DNA of 40,153 nucleotides from Pseudomonadota bacterium (lineage in GTDB: Bacteria; Pseudomonadota; Gammaproteobacteria; Burkholderiales; JAKAFK01): positions 1 through 40,153 of the forward strand of contig JAJYKK010000024.1 of assembly GCA_021788645.1 (NCBI GenBank), written 5' to 3'. The position numbers and the translations under genes are program-made. Positions 9,178 through 20,512 of the stretch are shown piece after piece; positions within the stretch are counted from its first letter, which is position 1; every line of letters begins with the position of its first letter. The notes below the pieces were generated by a model. That model saw nothing but the letters and a program-made list of their open reading frames with translations, had not been told where the DNA came from and made no database searches.

Positions 9178-9447
9178 GTGGAAGAGATTCGGAGCCTATG
9201 TCCTCGTTGTCTCGAGGAGTTTCAAGCGCGCGTGCGTTGCCAGCCGAGCGGGCAGGTGAAATATCTGTGCGCGAACAAGGGCGTCGCGGTGACGGCCTAT
9301 GTCGAAAACGGCGTGGTGATGAACTGGGTGCTGTCCCCGGGCCCGGCCCCGACGTGCGCGGCACACCCGGCAAAGCCGCACGGCGCGAAAGAGGGGGCCG
9401 CGCCGGAAGTCAAAGGGGAGGCGCACTCGGACAAGAAGAGCCATTAG
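9178..9447 (+). CDS. small cysteine-rich (zinc-ribbon-like) protein
   Basis: An 89-residue protein of unknown function. The GTG start at 9178 is preceded by a strong ribosome site (AGGAGAGGG), which fixes the start. The N-terminus has CPRC at residues 8-11, then C21 and C31, consistent with a small treble-clef or zinc-ribbon fold. The C-terminal 35 residues are rich in Ala, Lys, Pro and Glu and probably disordered. No membrane segment. The upstream region has a palindromic promoter-like element, so it may be tightly regulated. The 3' end is followed by a GC hairpin (9459-9475) with no U tract. Cys pairing for metal binding is inferred. Confidence 0.65.
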   Translation: MEEIRSLCPRCLEEFQARVRCQPSGQVKYLCANKGVAVTAYVENGVVMNWVLSPGPAPTCAAHPAKPHGAKEGAAPEVKGEAHSDKKSH

Positions 9448-9583
9448 CGGCGGGCAGGGCGGGTTTGCGACCCGCGAGGGCGCGCGGCAAACATGGCGCA
9501 CGGGCGGCCGGGGTTCACTGCGGTGCGGCGGGATCAGGCCGGGTGCCCGAGGAGGGCGCGGGTCGGTGCGCCGCAAAAGCAGC

Positions 9584-9612
9584 TTGCACGCCGATCGTGC
9601 CGCTGCTAGAAT
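9584..9612 (+). promoter_or_regulatory. promoter of tRNA-Val
   Basis: TTGCAC (9584-9589), 17-bp spacer, TAGAAT (9607-9612). This is a good sigma-70 match and places the transcription start close to the tRNA 5' end at 9623. Confidence 0.7.
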
Positions 9613-9622
9613 CTCACGATTT

Positions 9623-9699
9623 AGGCGGTTAGCTCAGCTGGTTAGAGCGTTGCCTTGACATGGCAAAGGTCGTAGGTTCGAGTCCTATACCGCCTACCA
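9623..9699 (+). tRNA. tRNA-Val (anticodon GAC)
   Basis: A 77-nt cloverleaf. Acceptor AGGCGGT pairs with ACCGCCT, the D-arm is GCTC...GAGC, the anticodon arm is TTGCC-TTGACAT-GGCAA with anticodon GAC, and the T-arm contains GTTCGAGTC. The CCA end is encoded. tRNA-Val directly upstream of thrS is common in gammaproteobacteria. Confidence 0.97.
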
Positions 9700-9877
9700 A
9701 GCATTTCCTGGTCATGCGCGCGGATGCGCGGCATGGTCGATCGAGGCTAGGTGTCAGGGGCCGTGGCAGGTTTGCACTTTTGCGCGGGCCTTCACGACAC
9801 CCGGTCTTCGGTCGCGCCCCGGCCTCCCCATTTTGAACTTCTCGGCATCCGCAGGGGTGCCGGTTTTGCGAACGATT

Positions 9878-11794
9878 ATGCCTGTCATTCACCTGCCGGA
9901 TGGCTCCCAGCGGGCATTTGGCCACGCCGTGACGGTGGCGGAGCTCGCCCAGAGCATTGGAGCGGGTTTGGGCCGGGCCGCCCTTGCAGGGAAGGTCGAT
10001 GGCCGGCTGGTGGACACCTCCTTTCTGATTCGCGACGATGCGCGCGTGTCGATTGTCACCGATCGCGATGCCGAAGGGCTCGCGGTGCTCCGCCACTCCT
10101 GCGCCCATCTGCTCGCGCAGGCGGTGAAGGCACTTTTCCCCGACGCTCAGGTCACGATCGGCCCGGTCATCGAAGACGGGTTCTACTACGATTTCTCCTT
10201 CAAACGCCCCTTTACGCCCGAGGATCTGGCCCTCATCGAGGCCAAGATGCAGGAGTTGGTCCGGCGCGACCTGCCCGTGACCCGCAAAGTGGTCGGGCGC
10301 AGCGAGGCCATCCAGTACTTTGCGGGCATCGGCGAGCATTACAAGGCGCAGATCATCGAATCCATCCCGGATGGCGACGACGTCTCGCTCTATACGCAGG
10401 GAGAGTTCACCGACCTTTGCCGGGGGCCGCACGTGCCCTCGACCGGCAAGCTCAAGGTCTTCAAGCTGACGAAGGTGGCCGGAGCCTACTGGCGGGGCGA
10501 TTCGCGCAACGAGATGCTGCAGCGCATCTATGGCACCGCGTGGTCGAAGAAGGACGAGCAAGACGCCTATCTCCATCGCATCGAGGAGGCCGAAAGGCGC
10601 GATCACCGGCGCCTTGGGCGCCAGCTCGACCTTTTTCATACGCAGGACGAGGCGCCGGGGATGGTCTTCTGGCACCCGCAGGGATGGACCATCTGGCAAG
10701 TCATCGAACAGTACCTGCGCGGGGTGCTGGGCGAACACGGCTACCACGAGGTGCGTACCCCGATGGTGATGGATCGCGTGCTGTGGGAGAGGTCGGGCCA
10801 TTGGGACAACTACCGCGAGAACATGTTCACGACGCACGCGGAGTCGCGCGACTTCGCCGTGAAGCCGATGAATTGCCCGGGCCACATCCAGATCTTCAAT
10901 CAGGGACTGAAGAGCTACCGCGATTTGCCCCTGCGGCTCGCGGAGTTCGGTTCATGCCACCGCTTCGAGCCTTCCGGCGCGCTGCATGGCCTGATGCGGG
11001 TGCGGGGTTTCACGCAGGATGATGCCCATATCTTTTGCACCGAGGGCCAGATCGAAGGCGAAGTGACTGCCTTCATCGAGCTCCTGCAAAGGGTCTATGC
11101 GGACTTTGGCTTCGACGAGATTATCGTTCGCCTGTCGACCCGCCCCGAGAAGCGGGTGGGTACGGACGAGACCTGGGACAAGGCGGAACGTGCCCTGGCC
11201 CTCGCCCTGGACCACAAGGGGTTGACGTGGCAGGAGCAGCCCGGGGAGGGGGCCTTCTATGGGCCGAAGATCGAGTTCTCCTTGAAGGATTGCTTGGGTC
11301 GCGTGTGGCAATGCGGCACCATTCAGGTGGACTTCTCGCTGCCCGCCCGCCTGGACGCCACGTTTGTCGCCGAGGACAATTCGCGCCAGGTGCCGGTCAT
11401 GCTTCATCGCGCCATCCTCGGCTCCATGGAGCGCTTCATCGGGATCCTGATTGAGCACTATGCGGGCGCGATGCCGGTATGGCTGGCGCCTGTCCAGGTC
11501 GTCGTGATGAATATCTCCGATGCCCAGGCGGCCTATGTCCGCACAGTGGCCGAAACCTTGTCCCGGGAGGGCGTGCGCGTCGAGACGGACTTGAGAAATG
11601 AGAAGATAACCTATAAAATTCGAGAACATAGTATGCGGAGGCTGCCCTACCAGCTGATCCTGGGGGACAAGGAGGTGGCCGCTGCCCAGGTTGCCGTGCG
11701 GACCCGCAAGGGAGAGGATCTCGGGCAGATGTCTTTGGAAGCGTTCATTGAACGGGTGCGGGCCGAGGCGATGCAGAAGGGTCGCGCGGCCTAA
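9878..11794 (+). CDS. thrS: threonine--tRNA ligase
   Basis: Charges tRNA-Thr. 638 residues, the normal length. Domains in order: TGS (1-61, [11 protein letters not shown]...), the editing/second-additional domain ([14 protein letters not shown], with the H-x3-H type zinc/editing motif), the class II catalytic core (MKPMNCPGH with the zinc-binding Cys; [30 protein letters not shown] for motif 2; [23 protein letters not shown] for motif 3), and the anticodon-binding domain. The ATG at 9878 gives the family-typical start [10 protein letters not shown]. The ribosome site is weak. It leads the thrS-infC-rpmI-rplT group; infC begins 70 bp downstream. Confidence 0.97.
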   Translation: MPVIHLPDGSQRAFGHAVTVAELAQSIGAGLGRAALAGKVDGRLVDTSFLIRDDARVSIVTDRDAEGLAVLRHSCAHLLAQAVKALFPDAQVTIGPVIEDGFYYDFSFKRPFTPEDLALIEAKMQELVRRDLPVTRKVVGRSEAIQYFAGIGEHYKAQIIESIPDGDDVSLYTQGEFTDLCRGPHVPSTGKLKVFKLTKVAGAYWRGDSRNEMLQRIYGTAWSKKDEQDAYLHRIEEAERRDHRRLGRQLDLFHTQDEAPGMVFWHPQGWTIWQVIEQYLRGVLGEHGYHEVRTPMVMDRVLWERSGHWDNYRENMFTTHAESRDFAVKPMNCPGHIQIFNQGLKSYRDLPLRLAEFGSCHRFEPSGALHGLMRVRGFTQDDAHIFCTEGQIEGEVTAFIELLQRVYADFGFDEIIVRLSTRPEKRVGTDETWDKAERALALALDHKGLTWQEQPGEGAFYGPKIEFSLKDCLGRVWQCGTIQVDFSLPARLDATFVAEDNSRQVPVMLHRAILGSMERFIGILIEHYAGAMPVWLAPVQVVVMNISDAQAAYVRTVAETLSREGVRVETDLRNEKITYKIREHSMRRLPYQLILGDKEVAAAQVAVRTRKGEDLGQMSLEAFIERVRAEAMQKGRAA

Positions 11795-11864
11795 ACGGTA
11801 TTCTGGGACGTGGGGTGTTCGTGTGCTCCGCGTTTTTTATTTCATGTGACTTGGAGGTTTTGCG

Positions 11865-12383
11865 ATCGCTCAGAGCAAAGATCTGCGACTTAACGGTGAA
11901 ATCACGGTGCCGGAGGTGCGCTTAATTGGGGTCGAGGGGGAGCAGATCGGCATTGTGAACACGGTGCAAGCCCTCAAGATGGCGGAGGAGGCGGAGGTGG
12001 ACCTGGTGGAGATTGCGCCGACCGCCGAGCCGCCCGTATGCCGCCTGATGGATTACGGCAAATACAAATACCGTGAGAGCAAGAAGCAGCACGAAGCGAA
12101 GCTGAAGCAGAAGCAGATTCAAGTCAAAGAGGTCAAATTCCGCCCTGGCACCGACGAGGGCGACTATCAGGTGAAGTTGCGCAACCTGAAGCGCTTTCTG
12201 GAAGAAGGCGACAAGACCAAGATCACTTTGCGCTTCCGCGGACGCGAGTTGGCCCACCAGGAGCTGGGGTATAACCTGCTCAAGCGCGTTGAGGCCGACT
12301 TGATGGAACAAGGGATCGTCGAGCAGTTTCCCAAGATGGAAGGGCGCCAGATGGTGATGGTGCTGGCCCCCAAGAAGCGATAG
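11865..12383 (+). CDS. infC: translation initiation factor IF-3, ATC start codon
   Basis: Initiation factor that dissociates 70S ribosomes and proofreads start codons. 172 residues when begun at ATC 11865. This start is supported by a perfect GGAGG at 11853-11857 spaced 7 bp, and by recovering the IF3 N-terminus [21 protein letters not shown]. Starting at the first conventional codon (GTG 11907) would cut the N-terminus. E. coli infC uses AUU for the same reason: IF3 discriminates against non-canonical starts and so represses its own synthesis. N-domain (about 1-90), a Lys/Gln-rich linker ([17 protein letters not shown]) and C-domain are all visible, the last ending [15 protein letters not shown]. 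Confidence 0.95.
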   Translation: MAQSKDLRLNGEITVPEVRLIGVEGEQIGIVNTVQALKMAEEAEVDLVEIAPTAEPPVCRLMDYGKYKYRESKKQHEAKLKQKQIQVKEVKFRPGTDEGDYQVKLRNLKRFLEEGDKTKITLRFRGRELAHQELGYNLLKRVEADLMEQGIVEQFPKMEGRQMVMVLAPKKR

Positions 12384-12566
12384 GGAGCGGCTCGGCCTCG
12401 GCGCGCCATGGGCGCGCAGGATCGATTCGCCCCGGGCATGGCGTATGATCGGGGCGGTTCGTGCGGGGCATGGCGCAGATTTTTGCCTGCCCCCGATAAG
12501 TGATGTCAGGTCGGTCAAAGCCCTCACCGGGGCACCTGGCGTCAGGCTATAAATAAGGAGGTTGAA

Positions 12567-12764
12567 ATGCCGAAGATGAAGACCAAGAGTGGTGCGGCGA
12601 AGCGGTTCCGCGCCCTGGGCGGCGGTGGGGTCAAGCGGACGCATGCGTTCCTGCGGCACATCCTGACCAAGAAGTCCACGAAGCGGAAGCGTAATCTGCG
12701 CGGCACCGCGATGCTCGATGCGACCGACAAGCGCCGCGTCCGTGCCATGTTGCCGTACGCGTAA
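12567..12764 (+). CDS. rpmI: 50S ribosomal protein L35
   Basis: A 65-residue basic ribosomal protein, full length, beginning [15 protein letters not shown] and containing [19 protein letters not shown] 5 bp upstream is a strong ribosome site. The 183-bp gap after infC (12384-12566) is where the L20-binding regulatory leader lies in other gammaproteobacteria; I did not resolve a specific pseudoknot. It is followed by rplT after 12 bp. Confidence 0.97.
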   Translation: MPKMKTKSGAAKRFRALGGGGVKRTHAFLRHILTKKSTKRKRNLRGTAMLDATDKRRVRAMLPYA

Positions 12765-12776
12765 GGGGGAGCCAGC

Positions 12777-13136
12777 ATGCCACGAGTCAAACGCGGGGTG
12801 ACGGCGCACGCCCGCCACAAGAAGGTGCTCGACCAGGCCAAGGGGTTCCGCGGTCGTCGCGGCAATGTCTATCGCATCGCCAAAGAGGCGGTCATGAAGG
12901 CGGGGCAATATGCCTATCGCGATCGCCGGCAAAGGAAGCGTCAGTTTCGCGCCCTCTGGATTGCCCGGATCAACGCGGCGGCGCGCGAGTGCGGCCTGAC
13001 CTACAGCGCCTTCATGAACGGCCTTAAGAAGGGGATGATCGACATCGACCGCAAGGTCCTGGCCGATCTTGCCGTATTCGACAAGGATGCCTTCGCGAAG
13101 ATCGCCGAAAGGGCGAAGGCCAGTCTCCAGGCCTGA
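12777..13136 (+). CDS. rplT: 50S ribosomal protein L20
   Basis: A 119-residue ribosomal assembly protein with typical start [18 protein letters not shown] and conserved [34 protein letters not shown]. Full length. It binds 23S rRNA early in assembly and in many bacteria represses its own operon. An intrinsic terminator follows 18 bp after the stop. Confidence 0.97.
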   Translation: MPRVKRGVTAHARHKKVLDQAKGFRGRRGNVYRIAKEAVMKAGQYAYRDRRQRKRQFRALWIARINAAARECGLTYSAFMNGLKKGMIDIDRKVLADLAVFDKDAFAKIAERAKASLQA

Positions 13137-13153
13137 CGCGCGCAGAGGGAACG

Positions 13154-13181
13154 AAAGGAGGCTTCTCGGCCTCCTTTTTTT
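13154..13181 (+). terminator. intrinsic terminator after rplT
   Basis: AAAGGAGGC (13154-13162), loop TTCTCG, GCCTCCTTT (13169-13177), run of T to 13181. It should end the thrS-infC-rpmI-rplT transcript, or act as an attenuator for the pheS-pheT genes downstream. Confidence 0.85.
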
Positions 13182-13263
13182 GCTTCCGCATGCTGCGCCG
13201 GCGGGGAACCTCGGGGGGCGCCAGTCGGCCTCCCGGCACTCCCTCGCGCCGTGTCGCAGTTGA

Positions 13264-14358
<1,095 letters not shown>

Positions 14359-14579
14359 ACCCGGGCCCGGACCTTCCTCGGGCAGGGTGGGGGCCGTCAT
14401 CGGACACCGGCCAGACCTGACCCGGCCGGCGGTGGCGATGATTCGCCCGTCCCTGCGCCTTGTAAGGGGACGGCGTTCGCTTGGGCGTGGACCGCGCAGC
14501 CGATCGGGGGTCCACTGTGACGTCGAATGTTCTCTTGACATGGCCGGGATGCCTTGCTTCGCGGGCCCGCAATTCGTCT

Positions 14580-14601
14580 CCTGCCGCCTCGGCAGGTTTT
14601 T
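14580..14601 (+). terminator. terminator-like hairpin just before pheT
   Basis: CCTGCCG (14580-14586), loop CCT, CGGCAGG (14590-14596), then TTTTT to 14601. It ends 12 bp before the pheT ATG. Further upstream, GTGGACC (14487-14493) pairs with GGTCCAC (14509-14515). In other gammaproteobacteria pheS and pheT are nearly contiguous; here 255 bp intervene. The hairpin may act as an attenuator between the subunits. Confidence 0.6.
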
Positions 14602-14613
14602 GTGTGAGAGCGT

Positions 14614-16998
14614 ATGAAATTCTCCGAAAACTGGCTACGGACTTTCGTCAATCCACCCCTGACGAGCGGCGAGTTGGCCCAGCGGCTCACCCTGGGCGGC
14701 GTGGAGGTGGAGGCGCTTGAGCCCGCCGCACCCGCTTTCGATGGCGTGGTCGTGGGCGAGGTGCTGGGCTTGGCCCCGCATCCGAACGCGGATCGCCTTC
14801 AGGTCTGCCAGGTGGCCGCCGGCGCCGATGCGCCCCTCACCATCGTGTGCGGCGCCAAGAATGTCCACGTCGGGGCGAAAGTGCCGTGCGCCCGGGTCGG
14901 GGCGCATCTGCCGGGCATCACCATCAAGGAGGCCAAGGTGCGCGGCGTGACCTCGTCCGGCATGCTTTGCTCCGCGCAGGAACTGGGCATGGCGGAGAGC
15001 TCCGAGGGGCTGTGGCTGCTTGCCGCGGAAGCCCCTGTGGGGGAGGATCTGCGGCGCTATCTCGATCTCGACGACACCCTGTTCACGCTCAAGCTCACGC
15101 CCAACCGCAGCGACTGCTTGAGCGTCGTCGGTGTGGCGCGGGAGGTGGCGGCGCTCACCGGCGCCGCCCTGTCGTTGCCGGAGCGCCCCCCGGTCCGGGT
15201 CGATGGGGAAGCGGCCATGCCGGTTGTCGTGGCGGCGCCGCAGGCGTGTCCGCGCTATTGCGGACGGGTCGTCCGGGGCGTCGACCCGCAGGCCGCGACG
15301 CCGGCATGGATGGCCCGCCGGTTGGAGCGCGGCGGGCTGCGCGCCGTCAGCCTGATTGTCGATGTGACGAACTATGTCATGCTCGAATGGGGGCAGCCGT
15401 TGCACGCCTTCGACCTGACGAAGATCGAAGGGGCGATCACGGTGCGCTTCGCGCGCGCGGCCGAGAAGCTGACGCTGCTCAATGGCCAAACGGTGTCGCT
15501 GGATGCGGACATGCTGGTGATTGCGGACGATCGGCAGGCGCTGGCCCTTGCCGGGATCATGGGGGGCGAGGACAGTGCCGTGGGAAGCGCGACCACCGAC
15601 ATCTTCCTGGAAAGCGCCTTCTTCACGCCGAATGCGCTGGCCGGGCGCGCCCGTCGCCTGGGACTGGCTTCGGACGCCGCATACCGTTTCGAGCGGGGCG
15701 TCGACTTCGAGGGTCCGCGTGCCGCGCTGGAGCATGCCACCCGCCTCCTCGTGCGCCTGGGCGGGGCGGACGCGCGCTGCGGCGCGGTCACCGAATGGGT
15801 GGGCACGCTGCCCGCCCGTGACCCGATCCGGCTGCGGCCCGAGCGCGTGCGGCGCGTCCTGGGGGTGAGCTTGGGCGATGCGGACATGGCCGCGCTGCTG
15901 GCGCGCGAGGGTTTGGAGTTCGACGTGCGGGACGGGGCGTTCTTCGTTTCGCCGCCGAGCGCTCGCTTCGATCTCGCGCTGGAGGTCGATCTGATCGAGG
16001 AGATCGCGCGACTCCATGGCTATGACCGGTTGCCGAGCGGCGCCGCCCGTGGCGCATCGCACATGCGGCCCATGCCCGAATCGGTGCGGCGGACCGCGGA
16101 ACTGCGAGGTCTGCTCGTCGCCCGCGACTACCAGGAAGTGATCAACTACAGCTTCGTGCCCCCGGAGTGGGAAGCCGATTTCGCCGGCCAGCCCGACCCC
16201 GTGCGGCTGCGCAACCCCATCGCGAGCCATTTGGCCGTGATGCGCTCCAATTTGATGGGCGGCCTGATCGAGACCCTGCGCGGCAACCTCAACCGCTCGC
16301 AGGAGCGCGTGCGGATCTTCGAGGTGGGGCGCTGCTTCCTGAGAAGGCGGGAGGGCGAAGAGGGCGGCGAGGGGATTTTCTCGCAGCCGGTCCGGATCGC
16401 GGGCTTGTGCTATGGTTCAGCCAAGGCGGAACAGTGGGGGGTGCCAGGCCGTGATGTGGACTTCTACGACGTCAAGGGCGACGTCGAGGCCCTGTTCTGG
16501 CCGCACCGCCCGCGCTTCGCGGCCGCGCCACACCCTGCGCTTCATCCCGGGCAATCGGCGCAGGTGTTCATGGGACAGGCGCTCGTCGGCTGGGTTGGGC
16601 AGATCCACCCCCAGTGGCAACAAAAGTACGCGCTGCCGCGGCCCGCGGTGGCATTCGAGCTTTCGCTCGAGGCCTTGAAGGGCCGCACCTTGCCGGCCTT
16701 TGCCGAGATTTCGCGGATGCCCCAGGTCAGGCGGGACCTGGCGGTGACGGTCGATGAGCGAATCTCTGTGGGAGCCTTGCTGGAGTGCCTGCGGGACGCT
16801 CGGCCCGAAATCGTCACGGCGGTCGACGTTTTCGACGTGTACCGTGGGAAAGGCATTGATTCAGATAAAAAAAGCCTTGCATTCCGCGTGTTGATGCAAG
16901 ATACTCATAAGACGCTGACGGATCGCCAGATGGACGAAGCGATGGCTTTGCTTACGGATGTGCTGTGCACGCGTTTTGATGCGAAATTGCGGACTTAG
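14614..16998 (+). CDS. pheT: phenylalanine--tRNA ligase beta subunit
   Basis: The beta subunit of PheRS, which carries editing and tRNA binding. 794 residues, normal length. N-terminal [16 protein letters not shown], then an EMAP/OB-type tRNA-binding domain (about 39-150), B3/B4 editing domain (about 210-385, containing [14 protein letters not shown]), B5 domain (about 400-475), the catalytic-like core, and a C-terminal anticodon-binding FDX-ACB domain ending with [30 protein letters not shown]. It ends 10 bp before ihfA. See the separate entry for the hairpin before its start. Confidence 0.97.
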   Translation: MKFSENWLRTFVNPPLTSGELAQRLTLGGVEVEALEPAAPAFDGVVVGEVLGLAPHPNADRLQVCQVAAGADAPLTIVCGAKNVHVGAKVPCARVGAHLPGITIKEAKVRGVTSSGMLCSAQELGMAESSEGLWLLAAEAPVGEDLRRYLDLDDTLFTLKLTPNRSDCLSVVGVAREVAALTGAALSLPERPPVRVDGEAAMPVVVAAPQACPRYCGRVVRGVDPQAATPAWMARRLERGGLRAVSLIVDVTNYVMLEWGQPLHAFDLTKIEGAITVRFARAAEKLTLLNGQTVSLDADMLVIADDRQALALAGIMGGEDSAVGSATTDIFLESAFFTPNALAGRARRLGLASDAAYRFERGVDFEGPRAALEHATRLLVRLGGADARCGAVTEWVGTLPARDPIRLRPERVRRVLGVSLGDADMAALLAREGLEFDVRDGAFFVSPPSARFDLALEVDLIEEIARLHGYDRLPSGAARGASHMRPMPESVRRTAELRGLLVARDYQEVINYSFVPPEWEADFAGQPDPVRLRNPIASHLAVMRSNLMGGLIETLRGNLNRSQERVRIFEVGRCFLRRREGEEGGEGIFSQPVRIAGLCYGSAKAEQWGVPGRDVDFYDVKGDVEALFWPHRPRFAAAPHPALHPGQSAQVFMGQALVGWVGQIHPQWQQKYALPRPAVAFELSLEALKGRTLPAFAEISRMPQVRRDLAVTVDERISVGALLECLRDARPEIVTAVDVFDVYRGKGIDSDKKSLAFRVLMQDTHKTLTDRQMDEAMALLTDVLCTRFDAKLRT

Positions 16999-17008
16999 GG
17001 GAGAGGGC

Positions 17009-17317
17009 ATGACACTAACAAAAGCCGAGCTGGCCGATCTGTTGTTCGAGACGGTGGGCCTCAACAAGCGTGAAGCGAAGGACATGGTGGAATCGTTTTT
17101 CGAAGAAATCCGCGCCGCATTGGAGAACGGGGACAGCGTGAAGCTCTCCGGATTCGGCAACTTCCAATTGCGCAACAAGCCCCAGCGACCGGGACGCAAT
17201 CCGAAGACGGGCGAGGAGATCCCCATTACGGCACGGCGCGTCGTGACGTTCCATGCCAGCCAGAAGTTGAAAGCCTTGGTGGAAGTCAATTATGCCGGAC
17301 ATCGCTCCGAAGGATGA
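17009..17317 (+). CDS. ihfA: integration host factor subunit alpha
   Basis: A 102-residue DNA-bending protein of the HU/IHF family. The alpha type is indicated by [35 protein letters not shown] and the arm motif [34 protein letters not shown] ([10 protein letters not shown]). The ATG at 17009 is preceded by AGGGGAGAGGG; the frame is open further upstream but non-homologous. Placed after pheT as in most gammaproteobacteria, and overlapping the next gene by 26 bp. Confidence 0.97.
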   Translation: MTLTKAELADLLFETVGLNKREAKDMVESFFEEIRAALENGDSVKLSGFGNFQLRNKPQRPGRNPKTGEEIPITARRVVTFHASQKLKALVEVNYAGHRSEG

Positions 17318-17714
17318 TCTGCCGCCCATCCCGGCGAAACGCTACTTCGCCATCGGCGAGGTCAGCGAGCTGTGCGGCGTGAAGCCGCATGTGCTGCGCT
17401 ATTGGGAACAGGAGTTCACACAGCTCAAGCCCGTCAAGCGGCGGGGCAACCGCCGCTACTATCAGCATCACGAAGTCCTTCTGATTCGCAGAATCCGGGA
17501 ACTCCTGTACGAGCAAGGGTTCACCATCAACGGCGCGCGCAATCGCCTGGGAGAGACGATTGCCCCCGCCGCCCCTCGGCTGGCATCGGTTCCGTCGGCG
17601 CCGGATCGGGTCGACGTCGGGTCTTTGCGTGCCGAAATAGAAGACCTGTTGGAGATCCTTCAGGCGGATCCGTTGCCGAGCCCGACGGTGCTGGGTGGGA
17701 GGGCCACGGGGTGA
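17292..17714 (+). CDS. MerR-family transcriptional regulator
   Basis: A 140-residue regulator. Residues about 18-85 form the winged-helix MerR DNA-binding domain: [25 protein letters not shown], then [37 protein letters not shown]. The C-terminal part (about 90-140) is short and has no Cys metal site, so it is not a MerR/CueR-type metal sensor. Genes of this type are routinely found directly after ihfA, and their target is mostly unknown. The start overlaps ihfA by 26 bp. Confidence 0.93.
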   Translation: MPDIAPKDDLPPIPAKRYFAIGEVSELCGVKPHVLRYWEQEFTQLKPVKRRGNRRYYQHHEVLLIRRIRELLYEQGFTINGARNRLGETIAPAAPRLASVPSAPDRVDVGSLRAEIEDLLEILQADPLPSPTVLGGRATG

Positions 17715-17753
17715 GCAGGGTGCCGGTTTCGCGCGACGGCCGGCACGCGGGAG

Positions 17754-17783
17754 ATGACGCTGTCAGAAGGGTTCTGCTATAAT
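17754..17783 (+). promoter_or_regulatory. promoter of tRNA-Pro
   Basis: ATGACG (17754-17759), 18-bp spacer, perfect TATAAT (17778-17783). The start of transcription would lie a few bases before the tRNA 5' end at 17793. Confidence 0.7.
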
Positions 17784-17792
17784 GCACGTTTT

Positions 17793-17870
<78 letters not shown>

Positions 17871-17875
17871 CAACG

Positions 17876-17914
17876 ACGCGGGTTTTGGAGAAATCCTGAA
17901 CCCGCGTTTTCTTT
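17876..17914 (+). terminator. intrinsic terminator after tRNA-Pro
   Basis: ACGCGGGTT (17876-17884) pairs perfectly with AACCCGCGT (17899-17907), followed by TTTCTTT. A strong terminator for the tRNA transcript. Confidence 0.85.
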
Positions 17915-18149
17915 CGCGGCATGCGACATCGCCCCTGCGGGATCCTGCCCGCCAGCCCCGGCGCCTGTTACGATCCTCTCACGCCTGGCCGTTATTGTTT
18001 CCCCTCGTTCACGCGCGCTGCATCGCCCAACGGGACACCGTGGCATGTCGGTGCGCGATGCAGCGTGTCCGGAGAGGGATTCCTCTGGGGCAAAGGGCGG
18101 GAAGGGTGTGCCGCGCCGTGGGCGGCGTCTCTGGAAGTGGGGCGTTTGC

Positions 18150-18473
18150 GTGGAGCCGAAAAGTTACCAAGACGTTTTTAATGAGCTGGTCCACCTGGCG
18201 ACTGGGGATCCGGCGGCCTTCGAGCAGCGGCGGCGGAAAATCCTCGCGCCGTTCATGAGCCGACCGACGGCAGGGGCGCTGCCGGCCGTTGCGCTTCAGT
18301 GCGCGATCGACGTCGAAAGAGTGCGTGCCGGTAACCCGGCAGCCGGCTACCAATCGATCACAAGCATTCTGCGCGGATCCCTCATGGCCCTCGCGGCAGC
18401 CCTGGGTGACTTGGGTACGGCGCTCGATGCCATGGAGCGCGAGGCGAACTCTGCCGGCAAGCGCGCATCGTGA
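18150..18473 (+). CDS. DUF3135-like small protein
   Basis: A 107-residue soluble protein. Residues about 3-80 fit the DUF3135 pattern: [23 protein letters not shown] ... [24 protein letters not shown]. Function unknown. I chose the GTG at 18150 because similarity starts there and GGAAGTGG lies upstream; the frame is open back to 17754 but overlaps the tRNA, so the longer version is wrong. The C-terminus is Ala-rich. Confidence 0.65.
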   Translation: MEPKSYQDVFNELVHLATGDPAAFEQRRRKILAPFMSRPTAGALPAVALQCAIDVERVRAGNPAAGYQSITSILRGSLMALAAALGDLGTALDAMEREANSAGKRAS

Positions 18474-18522
18474 GTGTCGGGGCGCGCGTTTGCGGCTGTC
18501 GGATGCGCCCGCCGCCTCGACC

Positions 18523-18531
18523 TGCTAAAAT
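18523..18531 (+). promoter_or_regulatory. possible extended -10 promoter of uppP
   Basis: TGC-TAAAAT is an extended -10 match. I see no convincing -35 at the right distance. It lies 150 bp before the uppP start. Confidence 0.3.
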
Positions 18532-18681
18532 GCCCTGTCGCCCCGGACGTGATGTGACCGCTCGACACCGATGGGGTCTTTAGCGGGTGCCCGTTCGGTT
18601 GCAACGCACCGCGCCCTACCTCCCTCCATCATGCTGACGCCGGGCCTGTGTGGCCCAGGCGAGGACTGAAACCGAAATCCC

Positions 18682-19524
18682 ATGAACACCCTGCACCTGT
18701 ATCTCCTTGCGATCATGCAAGGCGTGACCGAGCTTTTTCCCGTCAGTAGCCTGGGACATAGCGTCCTCGTCCCGGCGCTGCTGCAATGGCCCATCAACCG
18801 GGATGCGTTCTGGTTCCTTCCCTTCGTCGTGGTCTTGCACTTAGGCACCGCCAGCGCGATGCTGCTTTATTTCTGGCGGGATTGGGCACGCATCATCGGG
18901 GCGACCGTGCGCTCGCGCGGGAGCCTCGCCGACCCCCAGGCGCGCCTGCTGTGGCTGCTCGTCGCCGGTTCCATTCCGGCGGGCCTTCTCGGATTGATGT
19001 TCGAACACGCCCTGAAGCGCTTGTTCGGCGGATTCATGATCGTTGCCGTCTTCCTCATCCTGAACGGCGTGATGCTGATCTGGGGCGATCGCCTGAAGAA
19101 GAGAGCGGCGCAGCATGGGCTGGAACGTCTGAGCTTCAGGCGGGCGCTGGCCATCGGGCTGGCGCAATCGATGGCGCTCATCCCCGGCATGTCCCGGTCA
19201 GGGGCGACGGTGGTGGCGGGGCTGTCGGTCGGACTCGACTACGAAGCGGCGGCGCGCTTCTCGTTCCTGCTCGCCACGCCCATCATCGGTGCGGCGGGGA
19301 TCCTCGAAGTGCCGAAGCTGCTGTTCCACCATGCGGCGGCCGGACACGCCGCCCCGTTGGGGACGATTCTCGCGGCGGGCGGCCTTGCCGGCGTGTTTGC
19401 CTTCCTCAGCACGTGGTTCCTCATGCACTATTTCAAGGACCACGAAGTGGCCGCCCTGCGGCCGTTCGGCCTATACTGCGTGCTGGCCGGCGTGGGCGCC
19501 ACCGTGCTTCACTTTGTGGCTTGA
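18682..19524 (+). CDS. uppP: undecaprenyl-diphosphatase UppP (BacA)
   Basis: Recycles the C55 lipid carrier by dephosphorylating undecaprenyl diphosphate for peptidoglycan and other envelope polymers; overproduction gives bacitracin resistance. 280 residues, multi-spanning. The two BacA motifs are present: (E/Q)xxxE as QGVTE, followed by PVSSLGHS near the N-terminus (residues about 13-27), and the PGxSRSxxT motif as PGMSRSGAT (about 169-177). Eight or so hydrophobic segments follow the family pattern. The ATG at 18682 gives MNTLHLYLLAIMQG. A 244-bp gap separates it from surE. Confidence 0.95.
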   Translation: MNTLHLYLLAIMQGVTELFPVSSLGHSVLVPALLQWPINRDAFWFLPFVVVLHLGTASAMLLYFWRDWARIIGATVRSRGSLADPQARLLWLLVAGSIPAGLLGLMFEHALKRLFGGFMIVAVFLILNGVMLIWGDRLKKRAAQHGLERLSFRRALAIGLAQSMALIPGMSRSGATVVAGLSVGLDYEAAARFSFLLATPIIGAAGILEVPKLLFHHAAAGHAAPLGTILAAGGLAGVFAFLSTWFLMHYFKDHEVAALRPFGLYCVLAGVGATVLHFVA

Positions 19525-19768
19525 TGCGGGCGCCTTGCCCTTGCCTAAGTCACCGTATCTGGCAGATAATCCCATCCAGCCGAGCATTGCGGCCCAAGAC
19601 CTGGAACCTCACCGCGAGATCCGATGAAACGGAGCTCGCCGTGTGCTGCGCGCGACTTGACATTGGCATTTCGCGCGCGTGCTGCGGGGGCGGGAGGCCC
19701 CCGTGGACACCGTTCCGTTGCGCATCTTGAGGGCCGCCCGACGTTAATGAGCCTATTTGGACCATCCG

Positions 19769-20512
19769 ATGCGAATCCTGTTAAGCAATGACGACGGATA
19801 CTTCGCGCCGGGATTGGCCATTCTGGCTGAGACGCTCTCCGAGCGGGCCGAGGTCGTGGTGGTGGCCCCGGAGCGCGACCGCAGCGGGGCGAGCAACTCC
19901 CTGACCCTGGACCGGCCGCTGTTGTTGCGGCAATCCGCCACCGGCTTCCACTTCGTGAATGGCACACCGACCGACTGCGTGCATCTGGCCCTTACCGGCA
20001 TGCTCGACGCGTTGCCGGATATGGTGATCTCCGGCATCAACCACGGCGCGAACATGGGAGACGACACCATCTATTCCGGAACCGTCGCGGCGGCGATGGA
20101 GGGGTTTCTGTTCGGGATCCCTGCCCTCGCGGTCTCCCTGGCGGGCGGGACCGGGGAGCATTTCGCGACCGCCGCCCGTGTCGCTGCCCAGTTCGTGGAG
20201 CGCTTCCGAAAGGCCCCTTTGTCGCCCCCCGCCTTGCTCAACATCAATGTTCCCGACGTGCCGTTCGATCAGCTTGCCGGGGTCGAGGTGACGCGGCTTG
20301 GGCGCAGGCACAAGGCGGAACCGGTGGTGAAATCGCAAAATCCCCGGGGGCAAACCGTCTACTGGGTGGGCGCGGCGGGGCGCGCGCAGGACGCGGGCGA
20401 GGGGACCGATTTTCACGCCGTGTCGCGGCATGCCGTGTCGGTGACGCCGCTGCACGTCGACCTCACCCACTACGCGACTCTGGGTGCTTTGACGACATGG
20501 TTGCAAGCATGA
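19769..20512 (+). CDS. surE: 5'/3'-nucleotidase SurE
   Basis: A metal-dependent nucleoside monophosphatase and stationary-phase survival protein. 247 residues. [15 protein letters not shown] holds the metal-binding [30 protein letters not shown] and [25 protein letters not shown] are family hallmarks. The ATG at 19769 is used because homology starts at [10 protein letters not shown]; an in-frame TTG at 19757 would add four residues. The stop overlaps the pcm start (ATGA), the standard arrangement with pcm and nlpD-rpoS. Confidence 0.97.
   Translation: MRILLSNDDGYFAPGLAILAETLSERAEVVVVAPERDRSGASNSLTLDRPLLLRQSATGFHFVNGTPTDCVHLALTGMLDALPDMVISGINHGANMGDDTIYSGTVAAAMEGFLFGIPALAVSLAGGTGEHFATAARVAAQFVERFRKAPLSPPALLNINVPDVPFDQLAGVEVTRLGRRHKAEPVVKSQNPRGQTVYWVGAAGRAQDAGEGTDFHAVSRHAVSVTPLHVDLTHYATLGALTTWLQA

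Noticed and set aside
14535-14540. TTGACA as a -35 for pheT
   Set aside because: No -10 at 16-18 bp; the following sequence is GC-rich.
16958-17008. Longer N-terminus for ihfA
   Set aside because: Overlaps pheT and is not homologous; ATG 17009 has the ribosome site.
19657-19662. TTGACA as a -35 for surE
   Set aside because: No acceptable -10 downstream.
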